Shown one piece after another: positions 1 through 8,157 of a stretch of 64,000 nt of DNA. The stretch lies in contig NZ_CP064787.1 in assembly GCF_017094505.1 (NCBI RefSeq), forward strand, positions 1,736,001-1,800,000, in the 5' to 3' direction. The position numbers and the translations under genes were made by a program. The notes below the pieces were generated by a model. That model saw only the letters and a program-made list of their open reading frames with translations. It did not search any database and was not told the DNA's origin. Numbering within the stretch: position 1 is the first letter of the stretch; every line of letters begins with the position of its first letter. Source of the stretch: Halapricum desulfuricans. Lineage in GTDB: Archaea; Halobacteriota; Halobacteria; Halobacteriales; Haloarculaceae.

Positions 1-23
1 GGAGTCGCCGCTGTAGTACGCGC

Positions 24-1310
24 TTATTCGTCGATGTCTCGCATATTGTCGTCAGAGATCTGTGCCGCGTCGTCGACGGATTCCGATCGCGGGGCGTCTT
101 CGTCCGTCTCTGATTCTCCATTGTCTCCCGCTGATGCGTCGCTTGCGCTGTCCGCGTCGCCGAGGACCCCCCCGATCGAGTCCGCCAACCCGGACGAGGA
201 ACTGCTGTCGGTTTCGCCAGTCGCCGCGAGCGGGTCGTGATCGGCCGCGTCCGGCGGTTCGTACCTGTAGACGACGCCGTCGTCGAAGACCAGATACCGT
301 TCGTCGGGCGTTTCGAGCACCCGCCCGTCGGTGTCGATCGCGAGGTCGACCAGCCCAGCAAGGGAGGTCGTCTCGACCCGACTGTCGGCGTCGGCGAGTC
401 GATCGGTCGGTCGCTCGACTTCGGTGATCCACTCGTCGAACTCGCGGCGCTCCGAACGGTAGGCCAGATAGTCACGCGCGCGCTCGCTGACTTCCAGCCA
501 GCCCCGCAAGCGGCCGGCGACCAGCCCAGTCAGGCCCGCGAGTCCGAGAACGGCGAGCAGCGGGCCGCCGTACGCCCGGACCGGGCCGACTGTCACCGGC
601 ACTGGCCGCTCGTCGCGGACCGTCCGCTCTCCCTCGTTCACGACAGGGCCGGTGTCGTTGACGCGATACAGTCCGTCTTCGATCGTGAGCGGGAGCTGGT
701 AGGCCCGGGTCGTCGCGACCGACTCACCACCTCGGCGTCCCTCGAGACGGACCGTCGCCTCGAAGAACGTCTCCGCGGTGCCGGCGGTCGCCCCGAGTTC
801 GGACCGGATCTCCTGTAGCTCGGTTTCGACCGCGGTGACGTTCTGCTCGAACGACAGTCTGAGGGGGTCGCCGGGCGCGAGCGTCCGGTCTGTCCGGTCG
901 AGCGTCTCCGTGACCCGCCACTGCTCGGTTCCGTCCTCGGTGACCGAGCGCACGACCAGCGCCATCGACGCGTTCGCCGCAACGGAGCCGTTCGTTGCCG
1001 TGTAGTCGTAGACGAACGCCCCCTCGAGGGTCGGCGCGATGCGCTGGAAGTACTGCGAGCGATTCGTGAGCGTCTCGCCCTCCTCGAAGACCCTGGTGTC
1101 CTCGATGACTGTCGCCTCGTGGCTGAACTGTCCGGTCGAGTTCCAAGCGATCACCGTCTCAGTCGTCGTCTCGGTCCGCTCGTCCGGTCCGGTGTGTGCG
1201 TCGTATGCGACGCCCCCGCTGACGACGACCAGCACTGCGAGCGCCAGCGCGACAATACTGAAATACCGGTCGACGACTGCACGGACGCGAAGACCCCAGT
1301 CATCCATCAC
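24..1310 (-). CDS. DUF5305 family membrane protein
   Basis: Protein of 428 residues that matches the haloarchaeal DUF5305 family as I know it. One membrane segment lies near residues 17-36 and a second near 245-268. Between them is a beta-rich external region with many NxT/NxS sites. A cytoplasmic part follows and ends in a Ser/Asp/Glu-rich, probably disordered tail. The biochemical function of the family is unknown. It is the last gene of a minus-strand run after the signal peptidase gene, 48 nt downstream of it, so it is probably co-transcribed and may help the export or assembly of the DUF1102 surface proteins encoded upstream. That role is inferred from context only. Confidence 0.85.
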   Translation of the reverse strand: MMDDWGLRVRAVVDRYFSIVALALAVLVVVSGGVAYDAHTGPDERTETTTETVIAWNSTGQFSHEATVIEDTRVFEEGETLTNRSQYFQRIAPTLEGAFVYDYTATNGSVAANASMALVVRSVTEDGTEQWRVTETLDRTDRTLAPGDPLRLSFEQNVTAVETELQEIRSELGATAGTAETFFEATVRLEGRRGGESVATTRAYQLPLTIEDGLYRVNDTGPVVNEGERTVRDERPVPVTVGPVRAYGGPLLAVLGLAGLTGLVAGRLRGWLEVSERARDYLAYRSERREFDEWITEVERPTDRLADADSRVETTSLAGLVDLAIDTDGRVLETPDERYLVFDDGVVYRYEPPDAADHDPLAATGETDSSSSSGLADSIGGVLGDADSASDASAGDNGESETDEDAPRSESVDDAAQISDDNMRDIDE

Positions 1311-1358
1311 ATTCAGAATTCAACGCGTTGATATTAAGGCTGTCGTCGGTCGGCCCCG

Positions 1359-2504
1359 CTATCGCAACCGTGCGAGAAGCCGATCGATCGCCGATGGGCC
1401 GTCTCTGTCGCGTCGCCGGACCCGTTCCGTGCCGACGAGGACGATCCCGACGAGGTAGAAGGGGACGCCGATCAGCGCGTCGATGACGACGATCGGTAGC
1501 CACGGATGGACCGAATAGAGGGCCCGAACCTGGGATTCGGGCAGCAGCGCAAGGTACCTGTGCTCGGTCAGAAACAGTCGGTAGGCACCGGTCTCTGGCG
1601 GCGCGGTGAGCGTGAGCGTGCCGTTGACCAGCTCGTCTCCGCCGACGTCGAACCGATCCGGGTCGATGTCGATGTTCTCGCTGCCTTCCTCGAAGTAGAC
1701 GTAGACGGGCACCTGCCCGCCGTTACCGACTGTGAACTGCAAGGACTCGTTCGTACCAGCCTCGATGACGTCCGAGCGCTCGGACTCGAACTCGGAGCTG
1801 ACGATCTCGAACGACTGAGACCCGGCCGGGGCGACCATGGCAGCCGTCGCCGCCAGCACCAGCGACGCCGCCATCGCGCCGACCACGACGCGGGTGCTGA
1901 GTCCGCTGTCGCGCTCGCGAGCCCGGTCCCGTCGCCGGTCGCTGCTGAGGAAGACGTCGATCGCGTACAGGAGAACCGTCAGGCCGAAGATGAGATAGCC
2001 GAACCCCTGCGTGCCGAGCAGCGAGCGCGTCCCCAGCAGGCCGGCCAGACGGAACTGGAGCGTCTCGACACCCCCCTGGACTCCTTCGGCGACGGTTCCC
2101 AGGTGTGGAATCACGACCGGTTCGCCACCGATCTGCCAGGCGACGGCGACGACCTGCTCGCGCTTGACCGGCGGCTCACCGCTGTCCTGGTCAGTGAAGG
2201 GGTTGGCGTCCCCTCGCGTGACGAACCCGCGGTCGGTCTCACCCACGACGCGGTGTGTCGTGAGCCCGCCCCCCTGAATCTCTTCGGCCTCGAAGACGAC
2301 GATATCGCCCTCCTCGATCGGGCCCGCGACCGCCGACGGAACCGCGACGAAGCCGTCACCGGCACCGATCGTCGGCTCCATGCTCCCGGTGGTGACGTAA
2401 CTCAACAGGACGGGCTGGCCGAGCAGCTGGCCGACGACGAGCGCGACGAGCGCGAGTGCGAGCACCGCACCCACGGCTTTCGTGGCCGTCCCCCGCCAGT
2501 TCAT
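1359..2504 (-). CDS. Signal peptidase I, ER/SipW type, with extra C-terminal domain
   Basis: Membrane serine protease that removes signal peptides outside the membrane. The first membrane segment is at about residues 10-33. The catalytic Ser is in TGSMEPT (Ser41), and the second box is THR with His84 in place of the bacterial Lys, which defines the archaeal/eukaryotic/SipW class. GDAN (Asp99) and Asp105/107 follow. After another membrane segment comes an unusual extra part: a beta-rich external domain at about 220-325 with the strand FTVGNGGQVPVYVYF, then a final membrane helix. The ATG at 2504 was chosen because a TATA-like box at 2528-2536 lies about 28 nt upstream, giving a leaderless start; a GTG at 2513 is the alternative. 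Neighbours are a rhomboid gene and DUF1102 genes. Confidence 0.9.
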   Translation of the reverse strand: MNWRGTATKAVGAVLALALVALVVGQLLGQPVLLSYVTTGSMEPTIGAGDGFVAVPSAVAGPIEEGDIVVFEAEEIQGGGLTTHRVVGETDRGFVTRGDANPFTDQDSGEPPVKREQVVAVAWQIGGEPVVIPHLGTVAEGVQGGVETLQFRLAGLLGTRSLLGTQGFGYLIFGLTVLLYAIDVFLSSDRRRDRARERDSGLSTRVVVGAMAASLVLAATAAMVAPAGSQSFEIVSSEFESERSDVIEAGTNESLQFTVGNGGQVPVYVYFEEGSENIDIDPDRFDVGGDELVNGTLTLTAPPETGAYRLFLTEHRYLALLPESQVRALYSVHPWLPIVVIDALIGVPFYLVGIVLVGTERVRRRDRDGPSAIDRLLARLR

Positions 2505-2527
2505 CACCCCCACGTTCTAGCCGTAAT

Positions 2528-2536
2528 GATAAATAG
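2528..2536 (-). promoter_or_regulatory. TATA-like box of the signal peptidase gene
   Basis: On the minus strand the sequence reads TATTTATCA, centred about 28 nt before the ATG at 2504. That is the spacing expected for a leaderless haloarchaeal transcript. It implies that the peptidase-DUF5305 pair can be transcribed separately from the rhomboid gene. Confidence 0.5.
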
Positions 2537-2566
2537 TTGAGGGAGTTGCCTCAGAACTGTCGGTAA

Positions 2567-3451
2567 CTAACTGAAGACGTGGTAGACGTACGACGAAATG
2601 AACCCCAGCGTGTATCCGACGAAATGGACGTAGAGGTTGAACACGCGGCTCCCGACGATCGGATCGCTCGGGAACGTCGCGAACGGGACCGCCAGAAACA
2701 GGAGGGTCGCGACGATCCCGAACTCGAAGTAGCCGGTTTGCCGAACGGCGTCCCCGAGTCGGTCGCGCGGGTCCCACGCCTCGTTGGCGACTGAAATCGC
2801 GTACAACGACAGGACGAGCAGGAGGGCCACGAGCAGTTCCACGAGTGCCGCCGCGAGCACCCAGGAGACCGACGCGGGCACGCCGTTCACTGCGACGGTC
2901 ACGGGATTTCGAAGGACTGCGCGAAACAGCTGCACGGTCATGAACGCGAGCCCGGCGAAGAAAAACAGCGGCGCGAGGGTCCTGGACCGACCGACCCGCA
3001 GTCGCGATTCCAGATACTCCGCGATCGACAGCGGCAGGTACCCGTAAACTGCCATCAGGACGCCAGAAAAGCCGTACGTGATGCCCAGACGGACGATCGT
3101 CAGGTTCAGATACGACAGCACCGGAGGGGTGACGAGAAGCAGGGACACGAACACGATCCGGAACTCCTCCCGGTGGCCGCTGGCGGCGCTCAGCGCGTAG
3201 ATCGTCCCGACGATCAGCCCATACGCTATGAGGTTGAACAGCAGGTGTAACGCCTTGAGGTGGACGAACGGGGCAGCGATCGCAGTCCGGATCGTCGGAT
3301 CCGCGTATCTGAACACCAGCGCCTCCCGCGTAGCGGCCGGCAGGGCGTACACGCCGATCAGGACGGCGGGTGCGATCCCCAGCAACAGGGCATCAGCGAG
3401 GCTGAGTCGCTCTCGGATCGATCGCCACGGAGCCAGCGGAGGCGAGTTCAT
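2567..3451 (-). CDS. Rhomboid-like intramembrane serine protease
   Basis: Integral membrane protein of 294 residues with about seven hydrophobic segments. The rhomboid signature is visible: H64-x4-H69-x3-N73 in an early helix (GlpG uses His145, His150 and Asn154), GFSG with the candidate nucleophile Ser129, and His276 in the last helix as the candidate catalytic partner. Rhomboids cleave membrane-anchored proteins within the bilayer. The gene lies between a DUF1102/Ig-like surface protein with a C-terminal membrane anchor (upstream) and a signal peptidase (downstream, 53 nt away). Release of such anchored surface proteins is therefore a reasonable but untested guess. The sequence outside the motifs is divergent. 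Confidence 0.75.
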   Translation of the reverse strand: MNSPPLAPWRSIRERLSLADALLLGIAPAVLIGVYALPAATREALVFRYADPTIRTAIAAPFVHLKALHLLFNLIAYGLIVGTIYALSAASGHREEFRIVFVSLLLVTPPVLSYLNLTIVRLGITYGFSGVLMAVYGYLPLSIAEYLESRLRVGRSRTLAPLFFFAGLAFMTVQLFRAVLRNPVTVAVNGVPASVSWVLAAALVELLVALLLVLSLYAISVANEAWDPRDRLGDAVRQTGYFEFGIVATLLFLAVPFATFPSDPIVGSRVFNLYVHFVGYTLGFISSYVYHVFS

Positions 3452-3559
3452 CCGATCTCGTTTCCACAGTCACGTCCCACTCCCGTATCACTGGCGGTCC
3501 CTCTATCAGTCGTGAAATCCGTGACCTCGCTGACGATCGGTCGGGCCGGCTCTCTCCGA

Positions 3560-5209
3560 TCACTCCTCGTCGTTTCGCCGCCGGTACATCGCCAGCAAGA
3601 ACAGCAACAGCGCGAGCGGCAGGAAGACCCCGAGCAACGTCGTCACTTCGAAGCCACCGATCTCCGCCACGTCTCCGCCATCACCGCCGTCGTCGCCTGC
3701 CGTGTCGACTTCGACGGTGTCGTTTTGACCGAGGGCACCGTCGTTCCCGACAGCGTCCGCGGCCGTGTGCAACGTCGCCGTGTAGGTCCCGTCGCTGCTG
3801 CCGTCGTACGTGGCGGCGTAGGTGTACGTGCCGTTCACCGACTCGGTCCTGAAGTCAGTGAGAGTGACGTTTTCCGGACCGCGAAGCGTAACGTTGACAC
3901 GCCACAGTCGCTCGGTGCTGTTGAACGTCACCGCGACGTTCTGACCCGCCGGGTTCGTCGCGGTGAACGAGTCGTCCGGAATCGTCGGCGTCGTGGTGTC
4001 GACAGCGAACTCCACCGTGTCCGATCCGACGTTGCCCGCGTCGTCTTCGGCGTAGACAGTCACGCTGTGTCGCCCCTCAGAGAGCCCAGTCAGTGTCGCG
4101 TTCGGACTGAACGACTGGCTGGCAGCGCCGTCCACGCTGTAACTCCAGTTACTGATCGGCTCGTCGGCGCTGACGGTGAGCGCCACGTCGCTGTCGTTGT
4201 AGTCCGCTCCGTTCGTCGGTTCGATGACCGTCACCGCCGGTCCGGTCGTGTCGACCGTCACCTGATCGGACTGGCCGGCTGCACCGTCGTTGCCGGCGGC
4301 GTCCGCCGCGGCCTGCAGCGTCGCCGTATAGGTCCCGTCGCTGCTGCCGTCGTGTGTCGCGGTGTAGGTGCCGTTCGCCGCGTCGTAGGCGAAGTCCGCC
4401 TCGGTGAGGGTGACGTTCTCCGGACCGCGGAGCGTGACGTTGATGCTCGACAGCTCCTCGTCGCTGTCGAAACGGACCGAGACGTTCTGATCGGCCGGGT
4501 TCGCCGCGTCGAAGCGAGAGACGGACGGTGGGGTCGTCTCCTCGCCGGTACTCCCGTTGCCGTCAGTCCCGTCGCTGTCACCACTCTCTCCGTCAGTACC
4601 GTCATTCTCATCGACTCCATCAGTCCCGTCGCTGCCGTCGCTTTCTCCGTCAGTGCCGTCATCGTCTTCTGGCGTCGGAGTCGGCGTGCCCTGCTCGGCG
4701 TGGACGGTGAACTGCGAGACGTCCGCGACGTCGTGGTCGCCGCGGGTGTCGACGAGCAAGCCGATCTGGACCGTCTCGTCCGGCCCGAGCTCGAGCTCGT
4801 TGCCGGGGCCTTCGAGGCCGTCACCGGGGTCGTCGTTCCGGTAAAATCGGACGTCGTCGGCGTCGTCTTCGATCCAGACGCGTGCGGGTTCGGTGCCGTT
4901 GTTCGTGATCGTGAAGACGCGATGGATCGGCGTGCGGCTGTCTTCGGCGATCCCGCTGCCGTCGAGGTCAGGATTGTCGTCGCTCAGCAGCAGCGCAATC
5001 TCCCCGTTCTCGGTAATGACGGCGTACTTTCCGTTGGGGCCGTCGGCCGGCGACATCTCGATATCGACCTCGGAGATCTCGTCAGTGCCGTCCGAGAACG
5101 GGACCGCTCCGGTCGAGACCAGCAGGGCTGTCGAGGCGACGAGCGCGGCGACGAGGAGCGACGTTCGAGTCACGGGCAGACTGCCGACGGTGGCGTCGGT
5201 ACGAGCCAC
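3560..5209 (-). CDS. DUF1102-type surface protein with Ig-like repeats and C-terminal anchor
   Basis: Secreted protein of 549 residues. The signal segment is at about residues 14-36. A DUF1102-like beta domain (about 45-170) carries the strand HRVFTITNNGTEPARVW. An acidic Asp-Gly-Thr/Ser linker follows (about 175-225), then three Ig-like modules, the first and third of which are near copies sharing NPAxQNV, VNVTLRGPENVTLT and GSSDGTYTATL. The protein ends with a membrane helix and a short basic tail, like a membrane-anchored surface protein. Many NxT/NxS sites suggest N-glycosylation. The start is GTG at 5209; a later GTG at 5173 would still leave the signal segment. It heads the minus-strand run that continues with the rhomboid and signal peptidase genes, 108 nt from the former. 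Confidence 0.8.
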   Translation of the reverse strand: MARTDATVGSLPVTRTSLLVAALVASTALLVSTGAVPFSDGTDEISEVDIEMSPADGPNGKYAVITENGEIALLLSDDNPDLDGSGIAEDSRTPIHRVFTITNNGTEPARVWIEDDADDVRFYRNDDPGDGLEGPGNELELGPDETVQIGLLVDTRGDHDVADVSQFTVHAEQGTPTPTPEDDDGTDGESDGSDGTDGVDENDGTDGESGDSDGTDGNGSTGEETTPPSVSRFDAANPADQNVSVRFDSDEELSSINVTLRGPENVTLTEADFAYDAANGTYTATHDGSSDGTYTATLQAAADAAGNDGAAGQSDQVTVDTTGPAVTVIEPTNGADYNDSDVALTVSADEPISNWSYSVDGAASQSFSPNATLTGLSEGRHSVTVYAEDDAGNVGSDTVEFAVDTTTPTIPDDSFTATNPAGQNVAVTFNSTERLWRVNVTLRGPENVTLTDFRTESVNGTYTYAATYDGSSDGTYTATLHTAADAVGNDGALGQNDTVEVDTAGDDGGDGGDVAEIGGFEVTTLLGVFLPLALLLFLLAMYRRRNDEE

Positions 5210-5408
5210 TTACTGTCGAACGTCCCTTGTATTGATCCGCGAGAAGGGGTTCAAACAGTGTCTGAACGGGGTCGTCCGGCCGCTGGCTGTGGATCGCGAC
5301 GCCACTTTCGTGGTGTTTGTTATCGCGGTTGGTACTGCGAGTAGAGACTGCTTGAGGGCGTACATGCACGACATTACAAAGGGGATCGGAGTCTAGGTTC
5401 TTTCTGGG

Positions 5409-5558
5409 ATGCCCATCGAAAAACGGACCGACGACGCTGCTCTCTCGTCGCTACAGAGCCATCTGTCGGAGGCACTGGAACACGCTGAGGACGAAACCGC
5501 GAGGTACCACATCAGGGAGGCGTATCAGAAAGTCGTGTTCATGGAGATCGAGGAGTGA
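5409..5558 (+). CDS. Small conserved-looking protein, 49 residues
   Basis: The frame encodes 49 residues, from an ATG to TGA. It contains a helical central stretch with ARYHIREAYQKVVFMEIEE at the C-terminus. Third codon positions are moderately G+C-biased, and the protein is acidic and helix-forming, as in small haloarchaeal proteins I have seen annotated as hypothetical. No membrane segment or cysteine is present. The gene is isolated on the plus strand between two minus-strand surface-protein genes. Function unknown; I cannot name a family. Confidence 0.5.
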   Translation: MPIEKRTDDAALSSLQSHLSEALEHAEDETARYHIREAYQKVVFMEIEE

Positions 5559-5691
5559 GGCCGGCGCTAGTGGGTTCTGCTTCTTCAAGGGATGACTCAG
5601 CGGTATCAAGCAGCCCTTACACAATAGAGTAGGGCATTGCAGATCTCGTCAGTCGCCCGACTCGCGTCTGTCTACCACTGAGACGGCAGTA

Positions 5692-6984
5692 TCAGTTCGT
5701 GGCATTATAGAGGTCGCTCACTTCCGAAGCCGAGAGCGCACGGTCGTAAACCCGGACATCGTCGACTGATCCATCGAAGAGGTCCGAAGGATTCCCGTCT
5801 CGTTCGATTTCGGCACCGATCGCACCTGGGTCAGTACTTGTCTCCGGAGTAAAGGACCCTGGAGACTCTATCGTGTCCTGGCTCCCGTTGATGTATATTT
5901 TCTGTTCACCGGAGCTCGCATCGTACGTCCCGACGATGTGTGTGAACGTATCCTGCTGAAGCGAACCGGGGGAGCTGTCCACGCGCTCGTTGTTACTCTG
6001 GTCGAAAATCGACCAATGGACCTGATCTTTGTTTTTGCGGCCCCCGAGCCACCAATTCCGTGTGTCAGCGCTGTTATTGCCCTGAGAGGTTGCCGCTTGC
6101 CACCGACCGTTGCTCTTGCGCTTGACCCACGCTGCGACGGTTAGCGACCCTGATACCTGGATGGGCGGGATTTCGACGTAGTCGTCGTGACCATCGAAAG
6201 ACGCCGCATCGCCGACCTGTCCGACAGTGGCCGCCACGTCGTTCTGTACCGTCCCGTCGTTCCCTCCGACGATGTCCTCGGCAGTCCCGTCTTCGACGCT
6301 GTCCAGGGGCCAATAACCGATCAGGCCGTCAGTCGGTCCGAGAATCTGCGGTACCGGGTCAGTGACGCTGGCGATACAGTCACCGCCGGCATCGGCATGG
6401 ATGGTCAAGTTTGCGTTCTCGAAGAGGTCTCTGCCGGAGCTGAACCCGAAGGCCCGGACCTCAAGGCCGAAGCACTGGCACTCGCCCACATCGAGCGCGA
6501 CCGCTCCCGGTCGTCCGGTGTCGAGTTGGTCGACAGTGACTGGCGTGTTTCTGTCACTGCCGCGGTAGAAGACGACCGCCGGATCATCTGGACCGAAATC
6601 GTACTGGGCAGGTACATCCGCCTCTGAAGGAATGTCTGGAACGTCAACAGCGAAATCCACACAGACGGGTTGCGTTCCTTGATTGCAGATCTCGAAGACG
6701 TTGTGGAACACGGAATGTGCTTCGGGGTTGACGCCGCTGCCGGCAACGCCGCTGTCTCCATCCGCGAGGTCGATAGCCATCGCACCGTTCGAGGCGTTCG
6801 CGACGTAGTCGCCGTTGTCACTATTCTTGCACGGCGCGAGGCGCAGGAAGGCGTTGGCGTCGCCGACGACATCGACAGTCACCGCTCGGTCTGCGCTGAC
6901 GCTGGTGAACGCACCCGACCCCACTGTGAAGACCCCGCCAGCACTGAGCGTCCCGAACGCAGCCAGTACATTTCTCCGTTTCAT
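5692..6984 (-). CDS. DUF1102 protein with C-terminal LamG/concanavalin-like domain
   Basis: Secreted protein of 430 residues. It starts with MKRRNVLAAF and a hydrophobic segment ending GSGAFTSVSADR, the N-terminal motif shared with the proteins at 7084 and 8810. A DUF1102 beta domain (to about 205) contains HNVFEICNQGTQPVCV and several cysteines. A LamG-type jelly-roll module follows (about 215-428), with GLIGYWPLD at its start and FDGSVDDVRVYDRALS near its end; such modules bind glycans or surface ligands. The ATG at 6984 was preferred because GGTGA lies 5 nt upstream and matches the 16S anti-Shine-Dalgarno. It is probably a surface-displayed adhesin-like protein of the same system as the genes at 3560 and 7084. 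Confidence 0.8.
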   Translation of the reverse strand: MKRRNVLAAFGTLSAGGVFTVGSGAFTSVSADRAVTVDVVGDANAFLRLAPCKNSDNGDYVANASNGAMAIDLADGDSGVAGSGVNPEAHSVFHNVFEICNQGTQPVCVDFAVDVPDIPSEADVPAQYDFGPDDPAVVFYRGSDRNTPVTVDQLDTGRPGAVALDVGECQCFGLEVRAFGFSSGRDLFENANLTIHADAGGDCIASVTDPVPQILGPTDGLIGYWPLDSVEDGTAEDIVGGNDGTVQNDVAATVGQVGDAASFDGHDDYVEIPPIQVSGSLTVAAWVKRKSNGRWQAATSQGNNSADTRNWWLGGRKNKDQVHWSIFDQSNNERVDSSPGSLQQDTFTHIVGTYDASSGEQKIYINGSQDTIESPGSFTPETSTDPGAIGAEIERDGNPSDLFDGSVDDVRVYDRALSASEVSDLYNATN

Positions 6985-7006
6985 TCTTTTCACCAATCTG
7001 TGAGGA

Positions 7007-7050
7007 TACCCGCCGGCGGAATCGAACCGCCGTGCGCCAGCGCGAGTGAG
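7007..7050 (-). other. tRNA 3'-end-like fragment
   Basis: On the minus strand, 7031-7015 form a perfect T-arm: a 5-bp stem GGCGG/CCGCC around the loop TTCGATT, with G53, T54, T55, C56, G57, A58 and C61 all as in real tRNAs. It is followed by exactly 7 nt (GGCGGGT) and an A in the discriminator position. Before it is a small stem GCG-CTGG-CGC that could be a long variable arm. No D-arm, anticodon arm or 5' acceptor strand can be found upstream, so this is at most a 3' fragment, the kind left at attachment sites of tRNA-targeting integrases. A chance hairpin is not excluded. Confidence 0.4.
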
Positions 7051-7083
7051 ACTGCTACGAAGACTAAGTTAAATGGATAGATT

Positions 7084-7746
7084 TCAGCTTATCTGGTCAG
7101 TTGCGTTCGCGTATAGGCCGAATTCGTCGGGGATCTCATCTTTGACCCAAGTCGGATATTCTTCCGAGTCCTGAAGATAGAACTCCATATGGACATACGC
7201 GTCTTCACCAGTATCTAATGCCATATACGAAGTCCCAGAAGGAGCCCAATCTCCTGCACCCTCTAGCGGATTCGGTGATCCCCACATAAGATCATCCGAA
7301 TCATATTTATCATAAGCCATATTAGCGTCACTAACTTCCAATTCATTGTCGGTGAAGAACACAGCAACTGGGTCCATCGGATCCGTTTGTCCCTGCCCAG
7401 TAAAAGTGCCCTTATCAAGACCAGTCAATTCAACATAGATAGGATTCGTTCCTCGGTTTTCGACCTTGAAAACATTGTGGAACTTCGTATTCGCTTGGTC
7501 GTTTAGGCCTGACCCATTTTGGCCATTCGATCCGTCGAATTCAAGTTCCATAACATCATTACCGTTTAACGAAGCATATTCGCTTATTGACGGATCAAGA
7601 CCCAAATATGCCTTATGATCCGCAGCAACATTCACGTTAATTTCGCGATTTGCACTTACCGTTGCAAACGCACCTGAACCGATTGCAGCTGCCCCACCGG
7701 CAGCGAGCGATCCCATTCCGAGCAGGAACTTGCGTCGTTTTGTCAT
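7084..7746 (-). CDS. DUF1102 domain secreted protein, A+T-rich gene
   Basis: Protein of 220 residues beginning MTKRRKFLLGMG, with a hydrophobic signal that ends in GSGAFATVSANRE. The remainder is one DUF1102 beta domain with the strand motif HNVFKVENRGTNPIYVEL, close in pattern to the TasA strand containing FENNG. No C-terminal membrane anchor is present, so the protein should be released or assembled outside the cell. Base composition is clearly unlike its neighbours: in 7261-7320, for example, 25 of 60 bases are G or C, and codons such as ATA, TTA and AAT are used freely. That suggests recent acquisition or a fast-evolving surface antigen. The ATG at 7746 was chosen; upstream frames lack coding bias. 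Confidence 0.85.
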   Translation of the reverse strand: MTKRRKFLLGMGSLAAGGAAAIGSGAFATVSANREINVNVAADHKAYLGLDPSISEYASLNGNDVMELEFDGSNGQNGSGLNDQANTKFHNVFKVENRGTNPIYVELTGLDKGTFTGQGQTDPMDPVAVFFTDNELEVSDANMAYDKYDSDDLMWGSPNPLEGAGDWAPSGTSYMALDTGEDAYVHMEFYLQDSEEYPTWVKDEIPDEFGLYANATDQIS

Positions 7747-8157
7747 GATTGGTCTACCTCTTGTCCGCACGCCCCCGAACCCCACCTACTTCGACACCGA
7801 CACCGCGTTCGGCGTCACCGGCCTGCATCGTGGTTCCGGGGCGCGCTTGCTCGACAACAGTGCCCCATCCCACCTTGTATTGACCCGCTTGACTGACCCG
7901 CTGGCTCTTCCAGAAACCCGGGATTACTGTCTTTGAAACACTGTCGCCCGGCCCAAACGGTGCCTGAAATCACGATATATCACAGGCGAATATATTAGGA
8001 CAATATTATTCTATGGCGAACGATCAAACACTAACCCGAGATTGTAGAAAATCACCGAACACAACCGTTTAGAACCGTTCATCGAGGGAGAATGTTGTAC
8101 TGACCAATACCTTTTTGTTTGATTGGGAATACATGTCTGACACCTAGGTGGGCTCTC
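7747..8157. promoter_or_regulatory. Divergent intergenic region between DUF1102 and the membrane regulator gene
   Basis: This 411-bp stretch separates divergent genes. The half next to the DUF1102 gene is G+C-rich and without a convincing reading frame. From about 7970 it becomes A+T-rich, with several TATA-like stretches: around 7975-8012, and CCTTTTTGTTTGAT about 40-50 nt before the ATG at 8158. These could serve promoters in either direction. I see no tRNA or stable RNA here. Confidence 0.4.

Noticed and set aside
4555-4670. CGTCAGTCCCGTC-like direct repeats considered as a regulatory array
   Set aside because: They are the Asp-Gly-Thr linker codons of the Ig-like surface protein.
3260-5344. 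A 694-codon plus-strand frame opposite the rhomboid and Ig-like genes
   Set aside because: The translated sequence is Arg/Val-rich without any fold, while the minus strand has signal peptide, repeats and membrane anchor.
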